Shown here piece after piece: positions 1-9,400 of a DNA stretch of 59,859 nucleotides; position 1 is the stretch's first letter; every line of letters begins with the position of its first letter. Origin of the DNA: Chloroflexota bacterium (GTDB taxonomy: Bacteria; Chloroflexota; UBA11872; VXOZ01); the NCBI GenBank assembly GCA_028874195.1, contig JAPPLM010000013.1:1-59859 (forward strand). The letters are read 5' to 3'. Under the pieces are notes generated by a model, which was not told the DNA's origin, searched no databases, and worked only from the letters and a program-made list of their open reading frames with translations. The position numbers were made by a program, and so were the translations under genes.

Positions 1-45
1 ACCTTAGCAAAGTGTTGCACTTCGTTTGTGAGTCTAGGGAATCCA
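1..45. repeat. Terminal inverted repeat, left copy
   Basis: These 45 bases are the exact reverse complement of 59806-59850. The right copy continues nine bases further and closes a short hairpin (GCAACAC at 59833-59839 against GTGTTGC), so the left copy is cut inside that hairpin. It most likely marks a dispersed repeat at which the assembly broke. Confidence 0.85.
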
Positions 46-133
46 TCTTCTCTTCATCGCAATTGCATGATCAACAGCATCGTGCCAACAACCAGATTCC
101 TTCCCCTGCAGCCAACAACAAGCTCGCCTTAGA

Positions 134-152
134 GCGGGGGACAAGCCCCCGC
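134..152. repeat. Palindromic repeat, GCGGGGG-ACAAG-CCCCCGC family
   Basis: A 7-bp stem with a five-base loop, followed by GCTA. Further copies lie at 33115-33133 (perfect) and 33309-33327 (one mismatch). It is intergenic and has no T-tract, so a terminator is unlikely. Confidence 0.7.
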
Positions 153-167
153 GCTACAAAGAAAGTG

Positions 168-235
168 CCTTCCATCCGTCATTCCCGCGCAGGCTCGCCC
201 TGTCACGGGGCGCAGAATCCATCTTCGCGCGTCCC
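168..235. repeat. Degenerate copy of the ATTCCCG...GAATGACGG repeat family
   Basis: Contains CCGTCATTCCCGCGCAGG and then GCAGAATCCATCTTCGCG. These match the two halves of the palindromic family clustered at 4475-4980, in reverse orientation. Confidence 0.5.
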
Positions 236-294
236 TGGGCTGTTCCTTGTGGCGGACAAGCTCTCCTGCCCCACCCTGACGTAGACCCAGCACT

Positions 295-1293
295 CTACGC
301 AAAAATCTCCGCTTCAATCTCAGCCGGAGCAACTGCCCGGTTTTCGGTGGTGGAGCGGTTGAAAGCAAGAGTGAGCGCCAGGGTCTTCAGGGCGTCGTCG
401 AGCGGCGTCTGTATCAATGCGGGGTCGTTGGCGTCCACTGCTTGCAGGAACGCCTGTGCCATGCGCACTTCAGATGATGGTTCTTCCGGATCGTGAAACT
501 CGGTGCCGTGGGGCGTGATCTGTTCCAAGCCCCTGCCGGTAAAGCGCAGCAGCATCTCTTCGCTTACAATGTCGAGACCCGAACTCTGCGGCAGGCCGAA
601 GAAGAGCGCGTAAGTCGTAGCTACGCTGCCGACGGCGCAGGTCTTATAGACAAAGACGCCGGAGTAAACGTCCCAATTCTGAAACGACTCGTCCTCTTTC
701 CAGGCGCTGCGGCCGAACTGGGCGTAGACCTCGTTCACCTCACCCCCAAAGAGCCGGCACAGGTCGAGCAGATGCGTAGCTTGCTCCACGATCTGGCCGC
801 CGCCTTGAGCCGAATCTAAGTTCCAGGGGACTTTCGGCACGCCCTGGTACCACCAAATGCGGGTCATCCCAAGCTCGCGCCCTGCCATGAGCTCTCGGGC
901 CCGGCTTGCCAAACTGCCGTACCGATGCTGGTAGCCCACGCAGCAGAGCACGCCGCCCTGCTCCACCGCCATGCGAATACGGCGCGCGTCGAGCACACTG
1001 AGCGCCACCGGCTTTTCCACGAAGATGGCGGCCTTCTGGGTGGCGGCGTATTCGACCTGCTCGGCGTGCAGATTGGGAGGCGTAATGACGTACACGGCGT
1101 CGGGTTGCTCGGTGTCGAGCATGTCGCGATAGTCACTGTAGGTCTCTGCGCCGAAAGGCGCGGCGGCTTCCTGGGCGCGCCCTTCATCTACGTCGCAGAT
1201 GGCCGCGACTTCTGCGCCCTCCACTTGGGCCAGAGCACGATAGTGCGCCTGCGCCCGCCGACCGGCGCCAATACCCGCAACTCGCAAATCCAT
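295..1293 (-). CDS. Gfo/Idh/MocA-family NAD(P)-dependent oxidoreductase
   Basis: A cytosolic dehydrogenase of the Gfo/Idh/MocA family, which oxidises or reduces sugars, inositols and related polyols with NAD(P). The 332 residues have the family's normal length. A glycine-rich dinucleotide loop (GIGAGRRA) lies at residues 7-14, the EKP motif at 93-95, and a QATHLLDL stretch carries the expected catalytic-region histidine. The ATG start has a GAGGTG ribosome site about 5 bases upstream. It stands alone, with miaB behind it in the same direction across a palindrome-filled gap. The substrate cannot be inferred. Confidence 0.88.
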   Translation of the reverse strand: MDLRVAGIGAGRRAQAHYRALAQVEGAEVAAICDVDEGRAQEAAAPFGAETYSDYRDMLDTEQPDAVYVITPPNLHAEQVEYAATQKAAIFVEKPVALSVLDARRIRMAVEQGGVLCCVGYQHRYGSLASRARELMAGRELGMTRIWWYQGVPKVPWNLDSAQGGGQIVEQATHLLDLCRLFGGEVNEVYAQFGRSAWKEDESFQNWDVYSGVFVYKTCAVGSVATTYALFFGLPQSSGLDIVSEEMLLRFTGRGLEQITPHGTEFHDPEEPSSEVRMAQAFLQAVDANDPALIQTPLDDALKTLALTLAFNRSTTENRAVAPAEIEAEIFA

Positions 1294-1373
1294 ACGTCAC
1301 CTCAGTCTTGACTCGGCTGAATCATTCCAGAAGCGTGTGCTAAGTTCGATGTTTACTTGCTCCACGTACAGGA

Positions 1374-1430
1374 GATACGTTGCTTCCGTTCGTGCTGAGC
1401 TTGTCGAAGTATGAGCGGAAGCAACGTATC
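1374..1430. repeat. Long hairpin with 15-bp perfect arms
   Basis: Arms GATACGTTGCTTCCG (1374-1388) and its exact complement (1416-1430) flank a loop that carries most of the unrelated CCGTTCGTGCTGAGC repeat, which recurs at 2942 and 24636. It looks like one palindrome carrying another in its centre. Confidence 0.75.
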
Positions 1431-1489
1431 GTCGCGTTTGGTCTCCGCCTATCTGCACTGAACACGCGCCTGTGACCCAGAGCATTGCC

Positions 1490-2785
1490 TCACGCCACCG
1501 CCGTACCGCGCAGCGAATACGCCGTGGTCTCGTCGATGCGTACCGGCAGGATTTCGCCCACCAGGTTTTCGCGGGGATCGGTGAAGAACGTGACGCGGTC
1601 GGTGCGAATGCGGCCCCACCACTTGCCGTTCTTTTGGCCTTCCACGAGAACGTCGAGCGTGCTGCCCTGCAGCCGGGAGTTCTTGGCGGCGACGATGCGT
1701 TCCTGCAGGGCTTCAACGGCCAGCAAGCGCCGATGCTTTTCCTCGCGCGGCACGTCGTCCGCCATTTCCTCACCGGCCTTGGTGCCCGGGCGCGGCGAGT
1801 ACATGGCCGTGTGCACCACGTCGAGTTCAAGCTGCTCCAGCATCGCCAGCGTATTCTGGAACTGTTCTTCAGATTCGCCGGGGAACCCCACAATGATGTC
1901 CGTGGCGATAGAAGCGTGGGGAATGATCTCACGTATGCGCGCTACCAAATCCACGTACCTGCGAGCGGGATACCCGCGCTTCATGCTGCGCAAGACCATG
2001 TCGTCGCCGCTCTGCACGGCGATGTTGAAGTGCTCGCACACGTTGGGCAGGCTGCCGACCGCTTCGATGATGCGGTCGCTCATGAAGAGCGGATGTGATG
2101 TGAGAAAACGAATGCGTTCCAACCCCGGCACGTCGCTGCAGGCCGTGAGCAGGTCGGCCAGATCGGGACGGCCCTCCAGGTCGCGGCCGTAGTCGTCTAC
2201 GGTTTGTCCAAGCAGCGTGACTTCCCGCGTGCCGTGCCGCACCAGCCAGCGCAGCTCACGCACCACTTCCGGGATCGGACGGCTGCGCTCCGGGCCCCGC
2301 CGGATCGGCACGATGCAGAAGGCGCACCGCATGTTGCAGCCGTAGATCACCGGCACCCAGCGGCACGGCCCGCCAAGCGCCAGCGGCGAACCCTCCAAGC
2401 AGCCCTCATCCAGCATGCCGCGGTTGCCGGCCTTCTGCTGGGCAAATTCCAAAATAGGCTCGTATTCAACCGGCTTCGTGAAGACATCCACCTGCGGCAG
2501 CCGCGCCTGCAAGCGCTCCAGGCTGTCGTCACCCACCATGCAGCCCATCATCGCGATAGAAAGATCGGGGTTCTTCTTCTTCATACCGGTAAGCCAGCCG
2601 AGCTGTCCCAACGCGCGGTCCTCGGCGCTCTGGCGCACGGCGCAGGTGTTCACCACCACCAGATCGGCCTGCATGGGCTCTTCCGCCCACGTGTACCCCA
2701 GCGCCTCCAATGAGCCGCCGAGCCGCTCGGAATCGGCCTTGTTCATCTGGCAACCGTAGGTGATGAGGTGATACCGCAAGTCCAT
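1490..2785 (-). CDS. miaB: tRNA-2-methylthio-N6-dimethylallyladenosine synthase MiaB
   Basis: A radical-SAM methylthiotransferase that converts i6A37 to ms2i6A37 in tRNAs reading UNN codons. The N-terminal UPF0004 domain shows its three cluster cysteines (ITYGCQMN, VVNTCAV, MMGCMVG). The radical-SAM CxxxCxxC site is CNMRCAFC at about residue 150, followed by the MiaB-like RGPERSRP stretch, and a TRAM domain closes the protein. I start at the ATG at 2785. An in-frame TTG at 2794 adds three residues but lies only about 3 bases from the GAAGG site. Length (431 residues) is normal. MiaA is not in the window. Confidence 0.95.
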   Translation of the reverse strand: MDLRYHLITYGCQMNKADSERLGGSLEALGYTWAEEPMQADLVVVNTCAVRQSAEDRALGQLGWLTGMKKKNPDLSIAMMGCMVGDDSLERLQARLPQVDVFTKPVEYEPILEFAQQKAGNRGMLDEGCLEGSPLALGGPCRWVPVIYGCNMRCAFCIVPIRRGPERSRPIPEVVRELRWLVRHGTREVTLLGQTVDDYGRDLEGRPDLADLLTACSDVPGLERIRFLTSHPLFMSDRIIEAVGSLPNVCEHFNIAVQSGDDMVLRSMKRGYPARRYVDLVARIREIIPHASIATDIIVGFPGESEEQFQNTLAMLEQLELDVVHTAMYSPRPGTKAGEEMADDVPREEKHRRLLAVEALQERIVAAKNSRLQGSTLDVLVEGQKNGKWWGRIRTDRVTFFTDPRENLVGEILPVRIDETTAYSLRGTAVA

Positions 2786-2902
2786 GTTTCTCAATTGCCT
2801 TCATTTGACTTGACGCCACTCAATGCTAGCCGCGAGATAAAGCGACCAAATAGCGCATGAACTAGAACTCAAATCACAAATGCATCGCTCTATGCAGACT
2901 TG

Positions 2903-2965
2903 CCCTTCGACAGGCTCAGGGCGAACGGAAAAGGCAAGAATCCGTTCGTGCTGAGCTTGTCGAAG
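2903..2965. repeat. Inverted pair of the TTCGACAGGCTCAG repeat
   Basis: CCCTTCGACAGGCTCAGGGC... at 2903-2928 faces CCGTTCGTGCTGAGCTTGTC... at 2942-2965, with 13 bases between, and would fold into a stem of about 24 bp. The family recurs at 24636, 41031 and 43641. The rest of the 2786-3217 gap holds only the candidate promoter noted separately. Confidence 0.75.
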
Positions 2966-3144
2966 CGCGACTTGGCGTCTTAATTTGGATTATTAGATGC
3001 CTTCCAGCAATTCTCTGCCATTCATGAGATTGAATCTAGTACGCAATGTGCTTGGATTGACCTAGAGCTATGCTCGTGAAATCATCCGCGTCTTCCCATT
3101 GTAGCAAGCCCCGCTTGAGCCGTGAAGAAAATGCGTTTTGGCGT

Positions 3145-3174
3145 TTGCCCGGCCTGCGCGGGTTTGCCTATACT
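3145..3174 (+). promoter_or_regulatory. Candidate sigma-70 promoter of the MEMO-family gene
   Basis: TTGCCC at 3145-3150 and TATACT at 3169-3174 are 18 bases apart, and the -10 ends 43 bases before the ATG at 3218. Four of six bases match the -35 consensus and five of six the -10. Confidence 0.45.
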
Positions 3175-3217
3175 AGGGCTTTGGCAAGGCTCATCTTAGT
3201 TTCGTGAGGCGCCATTC

Positions 3218-4444
3218 ATGTCCCCCCTGGCACAGCCCAAAGTGCGCCCGCTCATTTCAGAATGGGTGCAAGCTAACGGCGATTTACGCCTGGCGCTGCG
3301 CGATCCCGACGAGTTGATAGAAGGGACTGTATTCGTTTCTCCTGCCCTTGCCCCAGTACTCGAGCTCTGCGACGGCACGCATTCCCTCACCGCCATTCAG
3401 GCGGCATTGACGATTCGCTACGGCCTGTCTCTGCCAACGGACACGCTGGAATCCCTGATTCAGCAGCTTGATGACGCGTTGCTCCTGGAGAGCGAACGCG
3501 CGGAGACCGCGCGCCACGACGCCCGCGAGAGCTATAGAAGCGCGCCGTGCCGTCCTCTGGCGCTCGCGGGAGCCTCGTACCCCGCCGATCCGGACGAGCT
3601 CACGGCCATGCTCGCAGGCTTTGTCAACACTGTGGAGCCGCCCTCAAGCCCCAATCAATCTGCCGTGCGGGGAATTGTGAGTCCCCACATTGACTACGAT
3701 CGGGGCGGACCCGTCTACGCGCGCACCTGGCAGCACGCTCAAGCAGCCGCGCGGGAGGCAGAGGTCGTTGTCATCCTCGGCACCGATCACGCGGGCAGTC
3801 CGGGAATGCTGACGCCCACGCGCCAGGACTACGCTACACCCTGGGGCACGCTGCCCACCGACCACGACGCCCTTGATCGTTTCGACACGGCCTGGGGCGA
3901 TGAAACTCTCTACGACGAGGAGCTCCACCACCGCAGGGAGCACTCCATAGAGCTGGCGGCCGTATGGTTGCACTTCATGCGTGAAAGCGAGCCGGTGGCG
4001 CTGGTGCCGATACTTTGCGGATCCTTCCTGCCATTCACGGCAGGCGACGCCAGTCCTAAGGACAACGCCCGCTTCACTGAGAGCATTGCCGCTTTGAAAA
4101 AGGCGTTAGCGGGAAAGCGCGTGTTGGTCGTCGCCGCGGCCGACCTGGCACACATGGGGCCGGCGTTTGGCGATCCGCAGCCGCTGGACGGGGAGAACAA
4201 AGCGGAACTGGAGCAGTTCGACCGTGGGCTGCTCGCTGCCATGTGCCAAGGGGATGCTGAGAGCTTCCTGGGACTCTTGCAACAGAGCAGAGACAAGCAA
4301 AAGGTCTGCGGACTCCCACCCATCTACGCCGCCCTGCAAATGCTCGGGCCCGTTTCAGGTCAAGTATTGGACTACGCCCAATGCCCGGCGGACGGTATGG
4401 GAGGATCGGTGGTTTCCGTGGCTGGAGCGGTCTGGACGGACTAG
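3218..4444 (+). CDS. AmmeMemoRadiSam-type protein B (MEMO1 family) with N-terminal PqqD-like domain
   Basis: The 408-residue protein has two parts. Residues about 25-95 look like a PqqD-type winged helix (VLELCDGTHSLTAIQ), the fold that presents peptides to radical-SAM enzymes. Residues about 115-405 form a MEMO domain, related to extradiol dioxygenases, with SPHIDYDRGG (H157), GTDHAG (H191), EHSIELAA (H242) and VPILCG (C267) at the positions of the family's metal-binding or active-site residues. In other genomes MEMO pairs with an AMMECR1 protein and a radical-SAM partner in the uncharacterised AmmeMemoRadiSam system; neither is nearby here. The ATG has a GAGG site upstream. The biochemical function is unknown. 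Confidence 0.85.
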   Translation: MSPLAQPKVRPLISEWVQANGDLRLALRDPDELIEGTVFVSPALAPVLELCDGTHSLTAIQAALTIRYGLSLPTDTLESLIQQLDDALLLESERAETARHDARESYRSAPCRPLALAGASYPADPDELTAMLAGFVNTVEPPSSPNQSAVRGIVSPHIDYDRGGPVYARTWQHAQAAAREAEVVVILGTDHAGSPGMLTPTRQDYATPWGTLPTDHDALDRFDTAWGDETLYDEELHHRREHSIELAAVWLHFMRESEPVALVPILCGSFLPFTAGDASPKDNARFTESIAALKKALAGKRVLVVAAADLAHMGPAFGDPQPLDGENKAELEQFDRGLLAAMCQGDAESFLGLLQQSRDKQKVCGLPPIYAALQMLGPVSGQVLDYAQCPADGMGGSVVSVAGAVWTD

Positions 4445-4474
4445 GCGCTGAAGACACGGCTCTACCAGAGTCAT

Positions 4475-4980
4475 GCCGTCTTTCCTGTCATTCCGAGCGG
4501 AGCGAGGAATCTAGAGTACCGGAAGGGATTCTAATTCGACAAATTGTGCGGTAGCTGTGTCCATCGCATGGTGAACTGCCCACGCCGCAAAAGCCTCGAA
4601 GATGGATTCCCGTTTCCACGGGAATGACGGACGACGCGTCCCTCGCGTTACCCTCATACATTCCCCCATCTGCTCGCCTTTTTAAACATACAAATGACGG
4701 ACAGGGGTTGCATTCTCTAAACTGGCCTCCTGGATTCCGGCCTGCGCCGAAATGACGGACGTGACGGCCATTCACCTGGCTTCCCACTCCGTCACTCCGG
4801 CGGAAGCCGGAGTCCAGGGGTGGCGCGGGAGAAGTGCCTCGTAGACTTCTGTTCGGGTGCAAACTAGCGCCTAAGAGGAAGATGGATTCCCGTTTTCACG
4901 GGAATGACGGGCGAAATTACAATCCCTGTTTGGGGACCTGGATTCCGGCGCAGCCGGAATGACGGTTAAGTCCCATCCAT
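4475..4980. repeat. Cluster of palindromic ATTCCCG/GAATGACGG-type repeats
   Basis: This gap between the MEMO and SDR genes is almost entirely repeat. Units are seen at about 4482-4514 (CATTCCGAGCGGAGCGAGG), 4601-4630 and 4881-4910 (ATTCCCGTTTYCACGGGAAT then GACGG), 4729-4760, 4791-4820 (TCACTCCGGCGGAAGCCGG) and 4938-4965 (GATTCCGGCGCAGCCGGAAT then GACGG). All have the form palindrome plus GACGG or its complement. No gene is supported. Confidence 0.8.
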
Positions 4981-5017
4981 CGTCAAGAGATTTCACGTAG
5001 AAACCGCCGAAAGCACC

Positions 5018-5782
5018 CTATCGCGCCAGCCAGCCGCCGTCTATGGGCACGATGGAGCCGTGCATGAAAGCGGACTCTTCTGAGGCCAGATAGACCGCCA
5101 GCTTGCCGATTTCCTCGGCTGTTCCCCAACGGCCGGCGGGTGTGCGCAGGCGGATTTCCGGCGCGCGGACCGGATTCTGTTGCAGCGCTTCCGTCATGTC
5201 GGTGTCGATGTAACCGGGCGCGATGGCGTTCACATTGACACCGTGGGGGGCCCAATCCGTTGCCAAAGCGCGGGTGATACCGGCCACGCCGTGCTTGCTT
5301 GCCACATACGGCGCGATGTGCACTCCGCCCTGATACGACATGAGCGAGGCGATGTTGATGACTTTGCCCCGGCCTTGCGGCACAAAGTAGCGCCCCGCCG
5401 CCTGACACAGAAAAAAGACGGCATGGAGGTTTACTTGCATCACCGTATTCCAGTCTTCCTCGGTGAGCTCCAGCGCGGGACTGCGACAGGTAATGCCGGC
5501 GTTGTTCACCAGGATGTCGATGCGGCCAAAGTGTGCAGCCGTTCGGTCTACGAGCGCGTTCAAGTCGGCGACTGATGCCGTTGCCAAGTCGTTTTGCAGT
5601 CCCAAATACCGGCGACCCGCGGCCTCCACCAGGGCTTGCGTTTCGGTGGAAGCGGACCGCGACACGCCAGCCACGTCGGTGCCCGCCTCGGCAAGCGCCT
5701 TGGCAATGCCCCGCCCGATGCCCCGGCTCGCACCAGTGACCAAGGCGACGTTGTCCTTCAGGCAAAACGCTGGCGTTGTCAT
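5018..5782 (-). CDS. Short-chain dehydrogenase/reductase, KduD-like
   Basis: A classical 254-residue SDR. The cofactor loop TGASRGIG is at residues 16-23, NNAG follows strand 4, and the catalytic set is the Ser of NIASLMSYQGG plus YVASK. The SYQGG segment resembles 2-deoxy-D-gluconate 3-dehydrogenases (KduD), which act in uronate and pectin breakdown, but SDR substrates are hard to read from sequence. The start is the ATG at 5782, behind a clean GAGGGGA site. The frame stays open upstream through a palindrome and a tandem repeat, but that extension is not protein-like. It is flanked on both sides by repeats. Confidence 0.88.
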   Translation of the reverse strand: MTTPAFCLKDNVALVTGASRGIGRGIAKALAEAGTDVAGVSRSASTETQALVEAAGRRYLGLQNDLATASVADLNALVDRTAAHFGRIDILVNNAGITCRSPALELTEEDWNTVMQVNLHAVFFLCQAAGRYFVPQGRGKVINIASLMSYQGGVHIAPYVASKHGVAGITRALATDWAPHGVNVNAIAPGYIDTDMTEALQQNPVRAPEIRLRTPAGRWGTAEEIGKLAVYLASEESAFMHGSIVPIDGGWLAR

Positions 5783-5938
5783 AGAAATCGTTCCCCTCTT
5801 GTCCGCAATCTCATCGCAGTTGGCCGCGCCTTCTTCTCTCGTCACAACACTACAAGAATATACCCTAGTCGGCTTAAACATTCCCAAACGGCAATTTGCC
5901 TGCACGAAAGAGTGGAGCGAGACTTGCGCTTTGGCCCG

Positions 5939-5964
5939 TAGGGGCACGATATATCGTGCCCCTA
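5939..5964. repeat. Perfect 26-bp palindrome, copy 1
   Basis: TAGGGGCACGATA followed immediately by its reverse complement, with no loop. An identical 26-mer lies at 56226-56251, about 50 kb away. Both copies are intergenic, and their flanking sequences are otherwise unrelated. Confidence 0.85.
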
Positions 5965-6008
5965 TACCTTGCTTGCCTGTACACGCACCGGAGAGATGGA
6001 AAACCCGC

Positions 6009-6097
6009 GTTCGGACACACAGGTGACACCTGTTAGGGTAGAGAGGTAACAGCCGTTCGGGCACATGGGTTACACATGATCGGGAAGATTGGTCACA
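6009..6097 (-). repeat. Four tandem 23-bp units, IS-end-like
   Basis: Read leftwards, four 20-base units separated by three bases occupy 6097-6078, 6074-6055, 6051-6032 and 6028-6009. Their consensus is TGTNACCNNTNTNYCCNAWC. Such evenly spaced subterminal direct repeats occur as transposase-binding sites at ends of some insertion sequences, IS21 for example. No transposase or second end is visible. The rest of the 5783-6422 gap holds the palindrome at 5939 and nothing else I can name. Confidence 0.65.
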
Positions 6098-6422
6098 CGT
6101 TGCCCGGAAGGTCGTACGAACTCGCGCTAAATTGCACGCGGACAAAGACCGACGCGCCTCGCGCATCTCCAGACGCCGAAACACCCTTCAGCTTGACGTG
6201 CGGCGTCAGTCCGTGACAAAATGCCATGCGTAGAAATGCAGTTGCACGTCCAAGTGGCACAGTGCGGTTGCAGTCTCTTGGCATTATGCAGTCGCCTGCG
6301 TTACGCCTTTTCCAAAGTCAACACTACCCAAAGACAACTTCTAAACCGCAATTTGCTCTTAGCGTTGCAAGCAGCGTTGCGCGTTTGCGCAACAGGCAGC
6401 TATGCCAGCGAGGAGGCGCCAC

Positions 6423-9400
6423 TTGGCCGGGTTCAAGGAAGTCAGTAGAGACCTCGACTTTCCCAGCATGGAGCATCGAATCCTCAAGTTCTGGGAGGAT
6501 ACCGCTGCCTTCAACAAGCTTGTGGAAAAGAACAAGGACAATCCCCGCTGGTCTTTCATTGACGGCCCCATTACGGCCAATAACCCCATGGGCGTCCACC
6601 ATGCATGGGGGCGTACCTATAAGGACGTCTACCAGCGCTTCAAGGCCATGCAGGGCTACGCGCAGCGCTACCAAAACGGCTTCGATTGCCAGGGGCTGTG
6701 GTTGGAAGTCGAGGTTGAGAAAGACCTCGGTTTCGACTCCAAGCACGAGATCGAGGAATTCGGCCTCGACAACTTCTCACGCGAGTGCCGCAAGCGCGTC
6801 GAGCACTTCTCCACGGTGCAGACGAACCAGTCCATCCGGCTCGGCCAGTGGATGGATTGGGACAACTCGTACTACACCATGGACGATGCCAACATCGAGC
6901 ACATTTGGTATTTCCTCAAGCGCTGCCACGAGAAGGGCTGGCTCTACAAGGGCTGGCGCTCGATGCCGTGGTGCATTCGCTGCGGCACCAGCCTCTCGCA
7001 GCATGAGTTGGTCGGCACGGACACGTACCGCGAGGTCACGCACCCGAGCATCACCCTACGGCTGCCGGTGAAGGGCCGTGAAAACGAGTATTTCATGGTG
7101 TGGACGACTACGCCGTGGACGCTGGCTGCCAATACCGCACTGGCCGTGCATCCCGATCTGACCTACGTGGCTGCCGAATCCAATGGGGACACCTATTACC
7201 TCTCAAAGGGCACGCTGGAAAGCGTGGGACGCGGCAAGCTGAACGCCGTGCGCGAATTCGCGGGCGCTGAGCTCGTGGGTTTGGAATACGTCGGCCCCTG
7301 GCCTGATCTGCCCGCCCAGCAAGGCTTTGCAACCAAGGTCGTTGGGTGGGACATCGTCGGCGAGGAAGAAGGCACCGGCATCGTGCATATCGCGCCGGGC
7401 TGCGGCGCAGAGGACTACGAACTCTCACAGGAGCACGGGCTGCACGTAATCGTGCCTATCGACGGCGATGGCAACTACGTTGAGGGCTTTGGCTCTCTTT
7501 CGGGTCGGAATATCACCGAGACCAATGAGCCGATCTTCGACACTCTGGAAGAAGCCGGCATCGTCTACCGCATCGAAGACTACACCCACCGCTATCCGGT
7601 CTGCTGGCGCTGCGGCGAGGAAGTGGCCTTTCGGCTGGTGGAGGAGTGGTTCATTTCCGCTGAGGAGATCCGCAGCCAGATGCTGGCGGAGAATCAAACC
7701 GTCGACTGGGTGCCGGAATATGGCCGGAAGCGCATGGACGACTGGCTCATCAACATGGGCGACTGGTGCATCTCCCGCAAGCGTTTCTGGGGCTTGCCGC
7801 TGCCGTTCTATCACTGTGAAGACTGTGACCACGTCACCATTGTCGGCACTGTGGCTGAACTTGAAGAACGGGCCACGGACGCCGCCAAAGTGCGCGCGCT
7901 GCCGGAATTACACCGCCCGTGGATTGATGAGATCACGATCAATTGCGCAGATTGCGGCGCTGAAGCGTCGCGCATTCCCGAAGTCGGCGATTGCTGGCTG
8001 GATGCCGGCATCGTACCGTTCTCCACGCTTGGCTACCTGGAGGGCAGCGCCGAATGGGGCAAGTGGTACCCCGCCGACTGGGTGAGCGAGATGCGCGAGC
8101 AGATTCGCCTCTGGTTCTATGCGCTGGCCTTCATGAGCGTTACGTTGGAAGACGTCCGCCCCTACCGCAACGTGCTCATCTACGAAAAAGTCAACGATGA
8201 GCACGGCAGGCCCATGCATAAGAGCCACGGCAACGCCATCTGGTTCGACGATGCCGTGGAGCAGATGGGCGCCGACGTCATGCGCTGGCTGTATTGCGAA
8301 AGCAACACGCAGCAGAACCTCAACTTTGGCTACGGCGTCGCCGCGGATGTGAAACGGCGGCTCTTGCTCTTCTGGAACGTGTACAACTTTTTTGTTACCT
8401 ATGCCCGTCTGGAGGACTTCGACCCGACCAAGGTCTCGGTGCCGCTGGAAGTGCGGTCAATCCTGGACCGCTGGATCATCGCGCTGCTCCACAAGCTCGT
8501 GCGGGATGTGACCGACGATTTGGAGCGTTTTGACGCATATAGCGCCTCGCGGCGCGTGAACAACTTCATCGAGCAGTTGTCCACGTGGTACGTGCGGCGC
8601 GGCCGCCGCCGCTATTGGAAGTCCGGTCAGGACCGCGACACGCTATCCGCGTATGTGACTCTCTACGAGGTCCTGACTACCCTAACGCGTACAATAGCGC
8701 CCGTTATGCCGTTCCTGACGGAAGAGGTGTACCAAAACCTCGTCCGAGGGGTAGACACCGGCGCGCCTGAGAGCGTCCACCACACCGAATGGCCGCGCTA
8801 CAACGCCTCGCTCATTGACGAAGACCTGTTGGCACACATGGGACTTGCCCAGCAGGTCGTCAGTCTCGGACGGGCGGCGCGCAGCACGAGCAAGATCAAG
8901 GTGCGCCAGCCGCTGCCGGAAATGCTGGTGCACGTGAAAACCGCTGACGAGCAGGCGGGGCTCGAGCGGTTGCAGGAGCACATACTGAGCGAACTCAACG
9001 TCAAGTCAATTCGCTTCGTCGGGCCGGATGAGGAGCTTGTAACATATGAACTCAAGCCGCGGTTCAAGCTGCTTGGCCCCAAGTACGGACGGCAGGTCAA
9101 AGCCATCGCGGCGGCGTTGGGTCAGACGGATGCCCAGGCCGGGGCGCGATTGGTCGCGCAAGGTGAGCCAGTTTCAGTGGTGGTGGATGGAGAATCCATC
9201 GAGTTATTGCCTGAGGAAGTGGACGTGCAGGCGCGGGAACGCGCAGACTACAGTGTTGCCACGGAAGAAGGCTATCTCGTTGCGCTCCACACGGAGATTA
9301 CGCCGGAACTCGAACGGGAAGGCATGGCGCGGGAACTCATCCATCACATTCAGAACCTGCGTCGGGAGGCTGACTTTGCGCTCTCCGATCGCATTGTGAC

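Noticed and set aside
1485-2192. Two long plus-strand frames over miaB
   Set aside because: They overlap the complete radical-SAM gene and lack any recognisable domain.
4475-4980. CRISPR array
   Set aside because: Units are palindromes of varying length in both orientations with irregular spacing, not direct repeats with unique spacers, and no cas gene is present.
5783-6184. N-terminal extension of the SDR frame
   Set aside because: It crosses the 26-bp palindrome and the 23-bp tandem array, and a clean ribosome site marks the ATG at 5782.
6190-6422. T-box or other leader upstream of ileS
   Set aside because: No AGGGTGGNACCGCG-type antiterminator or specifier stem could be found.
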